This document shows, piece after piece, positions 42,701-52,561 of a DNA stretch of 64,000 nucleotides. The position numbers were made by a program, and so were the translations under genes. The stretch lies in assembly GCF_017916325.1 (NCBI RefSeq), contig NC_090166.1, forward strand, positions 1,302,228-1,366,227, given 5' to 3'. Position 1 is the first letter of the stretch; each line of letters opens with the position of its first letter. The notes under the pieces are model-generated. The model ran no database searches, was not told where the DNA came from, and saw nothing but the letters and a program-made list of their open reading frames with translations. Origin of the DNA: Leishmania martiniquensis. Taxonomy: Eukaryota > Euglenozoa > Kinetoplastea > Trypanosomatida > Trypanosomatidae.

Positions 42701-44752
42701 CTTGCGGGTCAGCTTGCCGTTGTTTGCAGCGGCGCCGATCTTCTCGACGGACTGTCGCGTCTTGTGCAGGACGTTGTTCATCTCCTTGAGCGTCGTCGCA
42801 TCCGCGACCGTGTCCTGCACACCGACCGAGAAGGCAAAGCTATAGTTGAAGTACGTCGTGATCCGCTGCACACCGTTGATGAACTTGGCCACCTCATCGG
42901 AGCCGCGCTCGTTAAAGATGACGTGAATAAGCGACCCCGGGGCGGCACCGATGACGCCCTTCGTAATCGCGCCCACCAGCAGCTGCCCTCGCTGAATCAT
43001 TATCTTTTTATCGTTGTGCGGGAAGGGGGGCTTGTCGTACGGGGAGGCGGGGTGGTTGACCTCTGGCAGGATAAGCGAGAAGATCTGCTTACCAGTCCAC
43101 AGCGGGCGCGGCTTCAGGATTGCCGGGATCGGCAGCTCCCACAGATCCAACCACAGTGCCACGCTCTGAATGAAGTACTTGTCGACGAACGTGTCCTTGT
43201 CGGTGAGGCGGTAGCTGCCGAGAAGGCTGTCTTGCACGATGCCCATGCACGGCGCTGACTTGTTCGGAGACACGAAGTTTTTGGGCACCATCATCATCTC
43301 AATCAGCTCCGCCTTCGTCAGCAGCGACTGTGGAACGTGCAGGTTCATCTCATCGCCGTCGAAGTCCGCATTGTACGGCGTCGTGCAGGAGAGGTTCAGA
43401 CGGAAGGTGTTGTAGTTGAGGACGCGGACGCGGTGCCCCATCATACTCATACGGTGCAGCGTCGGCTGGCGGTTGAAGAGGACGACGTCGCCATCGATAA
43501 CGTGGCGCTCGACGACGTCACCCACATCGAGGTGGACGGCGCTGCGGTCTTTAACGAGGGCCAGCTTCGTCACGTTGCCGTTCGGCCGGATGATGTAGTT
43601 GGCGGAGGGGTACGCGGTGCGCTGCACAAACTCTGTCAGCCGCTTCTTGTTGATCACATTCACACGCTCCGGAAAGGTCAGCGTCATGGCGACGGAGAAC
43701 GGCACGCCAACCTCATCGACGTCGATGTTCGGGTCGCCGGTGATGACCGTGCGCGCCGAAAAGTCTACGCGCTTGCCCATCAGGTTACCGCGCAGCCGGC
43801 CGTACTTACCCTTCAGTCGCTCCGTGAGGGACTTCAGCTTCTTGGTGTCGCCGACCTTGGCGGGCTTATAGTAGGTGGAGGAGTTGTTGAAGAACGTGGC
43901 GACGTGTTCCTGAAGAAGCGCGCGCGAGCGGTCCACGGCAGCCTTGACGCCAGACTCCTTGTCCTTGCGAAGCTGTATGTTACGCTTTACGATGGACATG
44001 ATTTGGTGTGTGAGCTCATCATCCGACTTGGCCGAGCCAAAGGCAACGGCAGGGCGGACCTGAGGCGGGGGAATGGGCAACACCGTGAGGATCAAGTCGC
44101 GCGGGTGGCAGAAGCGCGGGTCAAAACCCATGATGATAGCATCGCTGTCCGACACACGATCTAGCACCTGTCGTGCGTTCTCCGCGTGCCACACGTAATC
44201 TTGCTCCTCCTGAGTAACCTTGATCTGCAGCCCTGGGTAGATGCCGGCGAAGCGGCCGATGCGTGGCTGACGGCCCTTGCCCTCACAACCTTGGATGTCC
44301 TTACTCCGCTTGCACACACTACCACAGAGCTTGGCGACCATGCGCAGGCGGTTGAGGCCCTGCAGGTGCGCTATCTTCTTCAACTCGGAGGTGTCATTCG
44401 TGTCCATCAGCAGCGCACCACAGTACTTGCAAACGCATTTCAGGGCGATCAACACGACGTCGAACACGTTGATGTTGAAGATCGGCTCAGCCAGCTCCAC
44501 GTACCCAAAGTGGCCTGGGCATTCTGGGTGCTTCAGCCCGCAAGTCTCGCAGCTGTACTCGAAGTCCGTCGTGCCCATGCGCAGGTCGTTGATGCCACCC
44601 CGCACCGGCTGGCCATGCTCGTAGGACTTGGCATGTTCGATGATGCACTTGGCGTAGGCCTTGATCTGGGCTTCCTTGAACACCTCAAACTGAACGTCGT
44701 GCACCTTCTGCAGCGGCATCTGCGAAGGCGGGAGAGGCGCGCCACCCGACAT
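39764..44752 (-). CDS. RPB1: DNA-directed RNA polymerase II largest subunit (RPB1)
   Basis: Catalytic largest subunit of RNA polymerase II, 1662 residues from ATG 44752. It has the zinc clamp C68-x2-C71-x6-C78-x2-H81, a second Cys set (CKYC and later CGSVC), the magnesium-binding active-site motif NADFDGDEMN near residues 460-470, and the bridge-helix and trigger-loop segment (GEIIGAIAAQSCGEPATQM, about 1054-1081). After about residue 1460 comes a 200-residue Ser/Ala/Tyr-rich tail without YSPTSPS heptads, ending SPTEEQEEP, as is known for kinetoplastid RPB1. In these organisms Pol II transcribes the polycistronic units and the spliced-leader RNA. The frame is open to 44938, but homology begins at 44752. 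It is a single, intact copy in this window. An AG at 44763-44764 is a candidate acceptor. Confidence 0.97.
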   Translation of the reverse strand: MSGGAPLPPSQMPLQKVHDVQFEVFKEAQIKAYAKCIIEHAKSYEHGQPVRGGINDLRMGTTDFEYSCETCGLKHPECPGHFGYVELAEPIFNINVFDVVLIALKCVCKYCGALLMDTNDTSELKKIAHLQGLNRLRMVAKLCGSVCKRSKDIQGCEGKGRQPRIGRFAGIYPGLQIKVTQEEQDYVWHAENARQVLDRVSDSDAIIMGFDPRFCHPRDLILTVLPIPPPQVRPAVAFGSAKSDDELTHQIMSIVKRNIQLRKDKESGVKAAVDRSRALLQEHVATFFNNSSTYYKPAKVGDTKKLKSLTERLKGKYGRLRGNLMGKRVDFSARTVITGDPNIDVDEVGVPFSVAMTLTFPERVNVINKKRLTEFVQRTAYPSANYIIRPNGNVTKLALVKDRSAVHLDVGDVVERHVIDGDVVLFNRQPTLHRMSMMGHRVRVLNYNTFRLNLSCTTPYNADFDGDEMNLHVPQSLLTKAELIEMMMVPKNFVSPNKSAPCMGIVQDSLLGSYRLTDKDTFVDKYFIQSVALWLDLWELPIPAILKPRPLWTGKQIFSLILPEVNHPASPYDKPPFPHNDKKIMIQRGQLLVGAITKGVIGAAPGSLIHVIFNERGSDEVAKFINGVQRITTYFNYSFAFSVGVQDTVADATTLKEMNNVLHKTRQSVEKIGAAANNGKLTRKAGMSLLQSFEADVNSALNKCREEAAKKALSNVRRTNSFKVMIEAGSKGSDLNICQIAVFVGQQNVAGSRIPFGFRRRTLPHFMLDDYGETSRGMATRGYVEGLQPHEFYFHTMAGREGLIDTAVKTSDTGYLQRKLVKALEDVHASYDGTVRNANQELIQLAYGEDGLDGARIEGSQAFPIPHMTNSEMVDKYRYEYKDEGGFSDDMGGHYMDPFVRDSLLRDPQSVLKLQEEFDQLMKDRAMSRLIIDMEDRNKLKMNLPVNVARLIQNARTTMGKRSQVSNLNPITVINRVRELQEDLVQLFPAYHKDYNGRFASVLSRQRVERALTLFGIHLRQILGSKRVLKEYRLNDKAFEYLLKEIRTKYQQSLITPGEIIGAIAAQSCGEPATQMTLNTFHNAGISSKNVTLGVPRLLELLNVSRNQRNASVAVSLVHEYQKRNKAQEAQQFIEYCTLANITTTVQIIYDPDPRNTVVAEDEEMLRWEQAVMNEEEEEQDADQPPSPFIARLILDSDLFNDKRLNMKDVKSAIRQVDDTYTVQANMESDGQRIVRLRPRKCAGADSVPVLTKAVAQLLQSVHLRGIPGIKKTLLKEGNTFRADPETGGIKSESSWMVDTEGTALQRIFVGVVNSEGKNIIDFAKTSSNKIPEVMTVLGIEAARRKLLFELREAYLAYGLNINYRHYTILVDTMCQRGYLMAVSRTGINRSETSGPLMRCSFEETVKVLMTAAAFGEKDPVRGVSANLVLGSQARIGTGLFDLMLDMGKLQHVVPLDKATEARTSNVYHTEASVAPASSTMQGPNGELPPSTVHENSSVAAGASSVYPRHGGAGLYGGIPIEASEVQLSSILPATLGTTLAASNTSEYHSSHHLSGASTYLASSVPLGTSALDTELSSYHLQSVACTNAYGDAFTAASGMPMHYLPQQPRSEGGSMPYPYEASNGDHFGSIGGAASSRASAPYDPTQQLSQEFSPTEEQEEP

Positions 44753-45724
44753 TTTTATGCGTCTATCGTCGTCGTCGTCGAGAATAGTCCAGAGCGCGGA
44801 CGCATTCAATGCGAAAGACAGACGGGGAACAGGTCGGTCGACGGCGCACCAAACAGGGAGACTGGGGGGTGAGCGCCGCTTCTCTGAGGTCCACCCACAC
44901 GGCACGGAAGTGCGCGCTAACACGCAACAGCAAAACAAAGAGCGAGGCGAATCACGCTCGATCCGCCGCCCCCCTTTAGGGACGCTTCAGGTCCACTCTC
45001 CTTCCCAAGACGTCTGCGGTGCACAAGCGCGTCGACAGCACACAAGCGAGGCACCTTTCGTGACGTTGCGCGGCTTCGGTAACGCCTCAAAGAAGGCGAG
45101 TGGCAGGAGTGAGGACAGCCAAAAGACGCCGCAGAGGTGCGTGAAACTAAGAGGCACGCGTGAACGTTCAACTAGAGCGAGAGCAGATGGGAAGAGCAGC
45201 GGTGAGATGGTACAAGGAAGAAAAACGTGGGGTAAAAAGGAACGGAGCAGCAGAGCAGAGGAGGCGAGAGGGAAAGCGGCAGCGAGAAGAACAACGGGTG
45301 GCATCGCCAGAGGCGTGAGAAGTCCTTCCGCATTGGCCTATCCGTGTCCACGCTACTGTCGACGGCGGGTGCAGCGGCTAGGGTGAGTAAGTTGCACGAT
45401 GCATCTGCCGCCTCATGGCTTGCCTTCCACGTGGCAGCCGTTACTGTGTCTCTCTGTCTCTGTCTGTGTATGTGTGTGTGTGTACGAGTGCGTGGGTGGG
45501 CGCGTCACTTCCATTGAGTCTGTGCACACACCCACGAACGCCGGCGCGGTATCAATCGTTTAGGCGTCTGCGCACCGAGTGAAAGACGCGAAAGGAAATG
45601 TTCAAAGCGGCGTCGCGTCACTGAGAAGCCGCTCCGACCTATGGCAGGAGCTGTCCCTCATCGCTGTCGGCGGCAGCACTTCCTCGTTCCTTCGCTCTGT
45701 GCTGCATTAGCCCCACCCAGGCGC
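44753..45724. other. Intergenic spacer between RPB1 and the fluoride-channel gene
   Basis: 1.0 kb, no gene supported. A CGTCGTCGT run lies at 44766-44780 just upstream of RPB1 and a GT-rich stretch at 45465-45484. Confidence 0.55.
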
Positions 45725-46915
45725 TCAGCTCACCGAGTGGCCATACATTTGAGGTCGTCCTATGCCGGCAATGAGGAGACTCAGCCCCACAGAGACCAGC
45801 GCGTAAACGTATGCAGACAGCACACGGCCACGACCGTAGAAGCCGACGAGTTCCTTGGCGAGGGTGGAGACGGTGGAAAGCGCGCCGCTGATGCCCTTCT
45901 CGATCGCCGTGTACCACTCGCAGGAGGGGTCTCTGAGCGCCATGTTGAGCATACTAATGGCAAGCAGAACGCCCAGAAGGTTGGCTGCCAGCGTGCCCCA
46001 CGGGAGCTGGGCGGCGCACGTCTTCCTATTCAGGGAGACGGAGAGAACGAAACGAGTGACCGCACCGGCAGGGGCGAGGACCACTATGCGAAGATCGTTT
46101 GTGATGGCGTGGAGGTCGCCGTCGCTCATGCGCACCTGCACAAGGGCGGGCACTAGAACCGCTGCAAGAACAGCAACGACAGACACGACCACATCGACGG
46201 CCCAAAGCACCGAGCGACGTGACGGCCATGTCGCCCACGAACAGCGGATGAAGCGCTCGCAACACCACCGCGCGCCTCGGCCGCCATCTCGTCCCCAGAT
46301 AAAGAGCACAATAGGTAGTGTGCCACCAATGAACAGGTGCCCGAAGGCATCTGCGGCGGTGTCCTGAACCACCACCTTCACAATCCACGCGCTGAACGTC
46401 GTGAGGCTCCCGCAGAAGCCGACGCAGAGAGCGCGGTAGGTGAGGGGCAGCTCCGCCTCGGGTGGGAGGGCGGCTACGAAGAATCCCATCAAGCACGCGC
46501 CCAGTCCGTTGGGGCCGATGTACATGAGCTGAGGGAGGAAGGTGTTCGCCCGAAACTCATTTTCGAGCGCCACACGAGTCGCATTCCCACCAAGCCCCGC
46601 CGCGCCCACGACCACACAGGAGAGGAGGAGCAGAACGGCCGGGGGCCAGGACTCCGTGTAGGGCGTGGTCACCAAAGGGCGTGGAGACTGTGGGCATCGC
46701 GATGGACATATAATCTGCTCACTTCGGCTCGCCATGTTGTGCCCCTCGCCATCGCTATGAGAAGAGAGGGTACGATGTCCACATGCCGCCTCCGTAGAGG
46801 TGAAGTGAGCGTCCGGCTGCGCGTTCACCGGAATCGCCTGCCCCGCTGGCACTGCGGCACCGAGGCACGGGCTTTCTGCTTCCGACTGCATTGGTTCATT
46901 CAACGGAGGCGTCAT
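45725..46915 (-). CDS. FEX: Two-domain fluoride exporter/channel (CrcB/FEX family)
   Basis: Membrane protein that lets toxic cytoplasmic fluoride leave the cell. The 396-residue chain carries two CrcB domains in tandem, the arrangement of eukaryotic FEX proteins, whereas bacterial Fluc proteins are dimers of single domains. Domain 1: GGNATR at 109-114, N136 in a transmembrane segment, GFCGSLTTFSAW at 167-178. Domain 2: GAVTR at 284-288, N312 (TLAANLLG), GISGALSTVSTLAKE at 341-355. The paired Asn and the GxxGxxTTFS-type loops are the pore signature. A non-conserved hydrophilic N-terminus of about 90 residues precedes the first helix, and a linking helix (about 237-260) joins the domains, as needed for antiparallel packing. 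The start at 46915 is supported by a strong acceptor at 46929-46930. Confidence 0.88.
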   Translation of the reverse strand: MTPPLNEPMQSEAESPCLGAAVPAGQAIPVNAQPDAHFTSTEAACGHRTLSSHSDGEGHNMASRSEQIICPSRCPQSPRPLVTTPYTESWPPAVLLLLSCVVVGAAGLGGNATRVALENEFRANTFLPQLMYIGPNGLGACLMGFFVAALPPEAELPLTYRALCVGFCGSLTTFSAWIVKVVVQDTAADAFGHLFIGGTLPIVLFIWGRDGGRGARWCCERFIRCSWATWPSRRSVLWAVDVVVSVVAVLAAVLVPALVQVRMSDGDLHAITNDLRIVVLAPAGAVTRFVLSVSLNRKTCAAQLPWGTLAANLLGVLLAISMLNMALRDPSCEWYTAIEKGISGALSTVSTLAKELVGFYGRGRVLSAYVYALVSVGLSLLIAGIGRPQMYGHSVS

Positions 46916-48960
46916 ACGCGCCGTGGAACTGAAGGGGTAGAGAGGGGAGAGCGGGTACCGGTGTGATATGGAAGGAATACGCAGGACCGGAGTGATCGTG
47001 CGCGCACCTCTGCCCTCACGGATACCCGTCGGTGAGAAAGTGTACAGATAGGTGGAAGCTCACATCATCGAAGGAAACGAGGAGGAAAGAAAAAAGGGCC
47101 CAGCCCACGGAAAGCCGTCACGCACTGAACCGGTACTCTATCCCTCACTGAAATGTTCGCAGGTGGCCAACGGCGCAGGTTATGTAAGCGGGCGACAGGA
47201 GAAAAGACGGCGCCGTCCAAAGAGTGAGCAGATGTGAAAAATGACGAGACTGACGGAATTGGACAGCCGTTCGTGGAAGGAGGAAGAGAAGGGGAGTGAG
47301 GCCCGTAGATAGTAACCCGCTCACGGATGCGGCAGCCAGTATGCATCACGCCACCGCTCGTAACGCAGCGTCGCGCGACTTTCGCGCCCTTTTTTGTTCA
47401 TTCATCTGTCGGCGCAGGCACGCAAACATTTTCGAGCGTCCCACCCGCCGCCTTCCGCTGCATAATCGCTTGTAAAGGGCGAGAGGGGAGTGGGCGAGAA
47501 GGCCGTTTCGAAATGTGTCGTTAATGGCCAACAGCGAATGAGACGGCGCGCACGATGGCGACATCCACACATTCGAAGAGATCGCTTGGCCTGAGCGGGA
47601 GAGCACACGCACACACACACGCGGACGCCTGCGGTGCGACACACCGCGCAACTCAAAGAAGGGTGCCTCGCACTCCTCGGTGCTGGCGCAGCCGCTGGAC
47701 GTCACAGACACACAGACACACAGGCACACGCACGCACACGTAGAAGGGAAAGCATTTAGCTTTTTTCCGCGGCTAAGCTGCACTCGGCCGCGGAGCACTC
47801 GAGCGGGGAGGAGGGGAGGCCGGCAAGACTGTGCGTACCCGTGAAGGCAGCGAGGAGGACAAGGACAAAAATATGAGAGGGAGAGAGCTAAGTCTGCTGG
47901 GGCGCTCATAACACAGCCGCCGCCCGTCCGCCCCTCACGGGGCGGAACAGTATTACCGAGTGAGCAAAGACGCAGCGGACTCCACACGCAAGGGCGTCAT
48001 GCGAGCCTGCAGCGGCGAGGGAGGGAGAGAGAAGCTCCAGCTGCCTCTCCGTGCCTCTTTCCCTTTGTGTGCGTGCGTGGCTGTGCACGCGTTGGAGCGT
48101 CTCGGTGCAGGAAGATGAGAAGGATGTCACTAAGGGAGCGAGACAGGGACAAGTCACTTGCCCTAAAGCGACATCGAGAGTGACAAGCCGTGCCCCTCTT
48201 CTTCCTTCCTTGGCAGATATGACGTTCTCGCAGAAAGCGCGTACTTCAGCATCTGTCGGAAGCGCTCCTTAAAGCTCATAGAAGTGCGGAAGGCACATAG
48301 GCTGCACGAGTGCAGGGCGAACGTGTTGCATTACGCAAAGAGGCAAACGCCGGAGATGAGCGCGCGCTTAGCGAGGCCGACGGCACTCTCGGCGGCGAAC
48401 AAATCCGCGAGAAGAAACAGAAAGATGCCCGCAGCGGCAACGGGGGCGAGAGGCGACATACGAAAGGAGAAAAGGGAGGGAGGGGGGGACGAGCACGCCA
48501 ACGGAGCGCGCACGCACAAGAACACAAGTGCAGATGCACAGCGAGCGAGCGACAGAGAGATGGGGAGAAGGGGGCCGCGAGTTCGAGGTGAAACACTTAA
48601 AGAATGTGAAGCAGAAACAGCACGCCGGCAGATGCGCCGCGAGACAGACACACGCGTGCGGTGTCATCGCACACAGACAATACGACACGGAGAAGAAACG
48701 GAGAGAAGAGGAGGAAGGAGGGGAGCATTCTAGAAAAGAAGAGAGCGTGCAGTATCACGTCGGTCCGTGACAGTGCAGCTGTCGTAGAGACGCCGCACGG
48801 AGGACGAGAGGCTGCGACGAGCATACGCACACCATAAGCGCCTACCTGCCCCCTCCTGAGAAAGCACACACACAAAAAGAGAGAGACAATAGCGACGGCC
48901 GACCAAGACGAGCCGCTGCAAAACAACCACACACACACACACTCTAACGGCACCCCTCCC
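46916..48960. other. Intergenic spacer between the fluoride-channel gene and the PP1-type phosphatase gene
   Basis: 2.0 kb with no supported gene; CA-rich stretches occur near 47605-47620 and 47710-47740, and purine runs near 48470-48490 and 48700-48725. Confidence 0.55.
46929..46930 (-). promoter_or_regulatory. Predicted spliced-leader acceptor for the fluoride-channel gene
   Basis: On the minus strand a pyrimidine run (CTCTCCCCTCTCTACCCCTTC) ends directly in AG, leaving a 13-nt leader before the ATG at 46915. This is the clearest acceptor in the window. Confidence 0.6.
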
Positions 48961-50061
48961 TTATCCCTCCCACTCCAAGTCGTCCACTTCAAAGAGTGGC
49001 ACGAGTTGCTTCACGCTGCACACAAGATTTTCATCGACGCAGAGAAATGCCCCGTAGTTGTTGAACTCACCGCAGTAGTTCGGGGCCGAGAAGACCGTCA
49101 ACAGCCTGCGCTTTGCAAAGAACTTGTAGCCCTCTTCGGCGACCTGGTGTGCGCGGCAGATCAGGTCGAGGTCCAGAGCCTGCGTCATGTTCTCTACCAC
49201 GTTTTCGCCAAACGTCCACGACACACCGCGATCGTTTTCGCCGAAGCCGATGATCGGGTCATCGGCGGGGTCCGACCAGAGCAGGTCGCAGATCAGACCG
49301 CTATCCGGCACATCCGACGGTCGTAAGATGCGACGAATTTGATCGAGGCTGTGCAGCTCCGGACTGAGGCCGCCGTGCATGCACAGAATGCGCGCGTTGA
49401 TAAGACCGGCTACGGGCATGCAGTTGAAAGTGTCCGTAAAGAGTTTCCAGAGCTTGACGCTGTAGCGGCGCTTGCACTCGTCGAAAAAGCCGTAGATGCG
49501 ATTGATGCTACTGCATTCATGATTGCCGCGGAGAAGGAAAAAGTTGTTGGGGAAGTGCAGCTTGTAGGCGAGCAGCAGGCAAACGGTTTCCAGCGACTGC
49601 TCGCCACGGTCCACGTAGTCGCCGAGGAATATGTAGTTGCTAGCTGGCGGGTATCCTCCGAGCTCGAAGAGGCGGAGCAGGTCTTGATATTGCCCATGCA
49701 CATCGCCGCACACGTTCACTGGAGCCTCAATCTCGATTAACATTGGCTGCGACATGAACAGCTTTCGCGACTCCATCACGAGGTACACCACCTCCTCTTC
49801 CGTCACCTCACCTCGCGCCAACTCTCGCGGGTCGGAAGCGGTGTCGTTGCAGCGGTCTCCCGTGTGAGCGGCTCGGCCAGTCAAACCTACCTTTGAAGCC
49901 GCAGTCGCAGCCGCCGCCTCTGCCTGGAAGGCCTGCAGCCGCGACTGTCTTGCATAGGGCGAGGAGGAGCTATTGGTATCCTGCTTCGGCGCGGCCGTGT
50001 TGTGGGCTGGGTTCAGCAGCAGCTTGCTGATGATGGCCTCCACTTTCGAAGGCCCCCCCAT
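48961..50061 (-). CDS. Serine/threonine protein phosphatase PP1-type catalytic subunit
   Basis: Metal-dependent phosphoprotein phosphatase of 366 residues. All catalytic motifs are intact: GDVHGQ at 119-124, GDYVDRG at 147-153, RGNHE at 178-182, the later HGG and RAHQV histidines, and [11 protein letters not shown], the toxin-sensitive loop of PP1. The body follows PP1 closely, but there is an extra segment of roughly 55 residues between the first helix ([10 protein letters not shown]) and the TEEEV helix, rich in Ala, Ser, Thr and Gln; PP1 normally has GD(I/V)HGQ near residue 64. The C-terminus stops soon after the last strand (VDDLEWEG), without the usual PP1 tail. Substrate choice is normally set by regulatory subunits binding a surface groove, so no specific pathway can be named. 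The ATG at 50061 is chosen because the PP1-like first helix follows it. Confidence 0.93.
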   Translation of the reverse strand: MGGPSKVEAIISKLLLNPAHNTAAPKQDTNSSSSPYARQSRLQAFQAEAAAATAASKVGLTGRAAHTGDRCNDTASDPRELARGEVTEEEVVYLVMESRKLFMSQPMLIEIEAPVNVCGDVHGQYQDLLRLFELGGYPPASNYIFLGDYVDRGEQSLETVCLLLAYKLHFPNNFFLLRGNHECSSINRIYGFFDECKRRYSVKLWKLFTDTFNCMPVAGLINARILCMHGGLSPELHSLDQIRRILRPSDVPDSGLICDLLWSDPADDPIIGFGENDRGVSWTFGENVVENMTQALDLDLICRAHQVAEEGYKFFAKRRLLTVFSAPNYCGEFNNYGAFLCVDENLVCSVKQLVPLFEVDDLEWEG

Positions 50062-51002
50062 GGTCTCGCTGCTGGGGCTGAAGAATAGTGCCGATAAACG
50101 CGGCCCTGTGTGGAACGGCCACAATGCCGACAAGACTACTTGGGGCCACAATCACGGCAAAACAAACACACACGCTCACACTCATACGCAGGTGCGCATA
50201 TATATATATATATATGTAAGAGGTGCGCCTCGGTGACTGAATGAGACTGACGGGGCGGACGCATGCGCCGGGGGCACATGCAGCAATCAGAGAAGAGCAG
50301 AGTGAATGGAAGCTCACCGCGGAGAAAACGCAAGGGAGAAAATGAGGGGGCGTGTGGAAGGCTGTTAGCGGAGGGGTCTGCATCGGAAGAGGGACAGGAG
50401 AAGGGAAGCGGGCGCAGCTGTGCTGAGCCTTCACATCATCGTTCGCCCCTCTCCGCGTCCGCGTGCGTAGAAGCGTGCCCTGGCAACATGCGCTTGAGAG
50501 TTGCCTCTCTGTGCGTGAGCGCGAAACGTATGCGTCATGTAACGAAGTGGCGCTCTCTGTCTCTCGTCCTAAGTGTCACGGGAGCAACGCGTGAGCTCAC
50601 CACTGCCAATGTACATTGCTCTCCTCCCCGTGGGACGGTGCCATTTAAGAAGCCAAAGAGCAGTCGCCCTTCACGCGCAGCAGGCGAATGAAGAGGAGAG
50701 ACGCATAGGAGGGAGGGGGTCAGGACACCGCAGTCTCCCGGCAGTCTCTTCGGATGCAGGCCGCCGCCAAACGGGCGGAAGAGGAGGCGTCCTCACTCCC
50801 GCGTCCAAGGGCGTGCCGGTCGCTCTTTGAAGCGCCCTCGTCTTGGCCCTGTGTCACGAGCCTGTCCTGTGCGTTTATTCGGCCCCAGCAGTCGCTTCAA
50901 GGGGCGCGGACGCACACGGTGGTGCCTGGAGCGCAGAAAGAGCTCAGCAGATCAAACACCCAGAAGCAGGTGCAGATCACACCCGCACTTCCCATTCTTG
51001 CG
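50062..51002. other. Intergenic spacer between the phosphatase gene and E3-like flavoprotein 1
   Basis: 0.9 kb, no gene supported. It contains the AT repeat 50199-50216 and a candidate acceptor (AG at 50078-50079) for the phosphatase. Confidence 0.55.
50199..50216. repeat. AT dinucleotide microsatellite
   Basis: (AT)9-type run upstream of the phosphatase gene, resembling the one at 10231-10264. Confidence 0.9.
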
Positions 51003-52559
51003 CTAAGCCTTGCCCGCAGGGGCCCATGTCTTGATGGAGATTCCGTCTACCACGTTCGAGCGCCGGGTGCCTCGGCCGACCAGCATCGCAGCGCAGTCTG
51101 TCAGCCCGGACACCAGCGAAGGGTAGGCAGGGTTGTGCTTGAGCATCGTGTAGACGGACGCACCGTTGTAGATCGGTAAGGAGGCCACTTCTACGACGGA
51201 GGCGGCGTGTGGCCCCACCGCACGCACGCCCAGCACTCGCTTCTCGCGATTGTTCGTCACGATGACCTTCACAAACCCGTCCGCTTCTCCCATTATGACA
51301 GCACGAGTGAGGTGTCTGAGCTCGAGCTTCGCCACACTGTAGCTGATGCCCTTCGCGCGGCACTGCTGCTCGTTTAGGCCGATGCTGGCCACTTCGCTTT
51401 CCAGGAACATCGTGCTTGCAATGTTCGTGAGCACGTTGGTGCTCACCGCCAGCTTTGGCGTGCATCCATACATGGTGTCCACAGCCGCCTGGCCCGCCGC
51501 TTGCGCAATGTTTACGGTCTTCTGCGTCCCGGTAGCGTCTCCGATGCAGTAGATGTGCTTGTATGGCTTGCAACGGCTGAACTCGTCGCGATCCAGCTGC
51601 CCATTCTCTAACCGCATCTTCGTGTTCTCCAGGCCCAGCGCCTCGAGGTTGGGGCGGCGTCCCACCGCCACCATGGCGCGCTCGGCGTGGTAGGTCTCGA
51701 TTACGCCGCTGCAGATGTTGCGCACCGCGTAGCGGCAGTCCTTCTCACCCGCCTCGAGGTCAAAGAGTCGGCAGTCGTGGTGAATGACGACGCCGCGGCG
51801 GACGAGGTGGCGGTGCACGTACGTGGCGACGTCCTCGTCCTCTTGCGGCAGAATACGCGCTGTCTTGTCTACCAGATAAATTTTGGTGCGGCCCAGCTTG
51901 GCAAACATCGACGCCACCTCGCACCCCGTCGCCCCCGCACCGATCACCACCATACTCGCCGGTATAGGCAGCCGAAAGACGTCGGAGGAGTCGAGGATTC
52001 GGCTATGGTCGCAGGTGGCGAACGCGTGGCGGCGCGGGGTCGCACCCGTCGCGATGATGATGTTGTCGGCGTTGAGGGAGCGATACTCACCCGTGCCCTC
52101 CATGTGGATGTCGATCTCGTTCGGACTAGAGAATGCCGCTTTTCCTTTGATCAGATGCACCCCAGACGCCCTTAGGCACTCGTGATACTCGCGCTCCTTC
52201 TCCGCGCAGGTCTTTAGCAGCAGCTGCGTGATGCGCTCACTGGGAATGCCATCGACAATGCCACGCATCTCACCCACGTTCAGTAGGCTCTGCACAATCT
52301 CCGGGCCCGTCAGGGAGGCCGCGAAGTTCGCAATCTCCCACATCATTTTTGACGGCACAGTGCCGCCCCACAGGTCCGTGCCGCCGATACGGCTGGCCTC
52401 GACGATGCACACCGACTTACCGTAGTCGATGGCGCGCATGGCAGCCGCGATGCCGCCGGGGCCACCTCCGATGATGCACAGATCGACCCGTGGAAAGGCC
52501 CCGGCGCTGCGGAGCACTGGAAACGGCACATTAAATTTCATCGGCGAGCGGCGCCACAT
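51003..52559 (-). CDS. Dihydrolipoamide-dehydrogenase-like flavoprotein 1, active-site cysteines lost
   Basis: 518-residue member of the class I pyridine nucleotide-disulfide oxidoreductase family. The FAD-binding GGGPGG is at 31-36, the NAD-binding GAGATGCE lies in the middle, and YCIGDATG is the second FAD contact. The redox motif that reads GGTCLNVGCIPSK in true dihydrolipoamide dehydrogenase is GGTDLWGGTVPSK here (59-71): both Cys are gone (D62, T67). The C-terminal catalytic His-Glu pair is also replaced (N476, S481). It should therefore bind FAD and NAD but not reduce lipoamide. The basic N-terminus (MWRRSP) may be a short mitochondrial signal. The open frame extends to 52808, but the first AG after the pyrimidine tract abuts the ATG at 52559. 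A paralogue with the same losses lies upstream at 54219-55871. Confidence 0.9.
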   Translation of the reverse strand: MWRRSPMKFNVPFPVLRSAGAFPRVDLCIIGGGPGGIAAAMRAIDYGKSVCIVEASRIGGTDLWGGTVPSKMMWEIANFAASLTGPEIVQSLLNVGEMRGIVDGIPSERITQLLLKTCAEKEREYHECLRASGVHLIKGKAAFSSPNEIDIHMEGTGEYRSLNADNIIIATGATPRRHAFATCDHSRILDSSDVFRLPIPASMVVIGAGATGCEVASMFAKLGRTKIYLVDKTARILPQEDEDVATYVHRHLVRRGVVIHHDCRLFDLEAGEKDCRYAVRNICSGVIETYHAERAMVAVGRRPNLEALGLENTKMRLENGQLDRDEFSRCKPYKHIYCIGDATGTQKTVNIAQAAGQAAVDTMYGCTPKLAVSTNVLTNIASTMFLESEVASIGLNEQQCRAKGISYSVAKLELRHLTRAVIMGEADGFVKVIVTNNREKRVLGVRAVGPHAASVVEVASLPIYNGASVYTMLKHNPAYPSLVSGLTDCAAMLVGRGTRRSNVVDGISIKTWAPAGKA

Positions 52560-52561
52560 CT
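52560..52561 (-). promoter_or_regulatory. Predicted spliced-leader acceptor abutting the ATG of flavoprotein 1
   Basis: A pyrimidine tract on the minus strand (52610 to 52574) is followed by no AG until AAG directly before the ATG at 52559, implying a 5' UTR consisting only of the spliced leader, or use of the next ATG at 52541. Confidence 0.45.
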
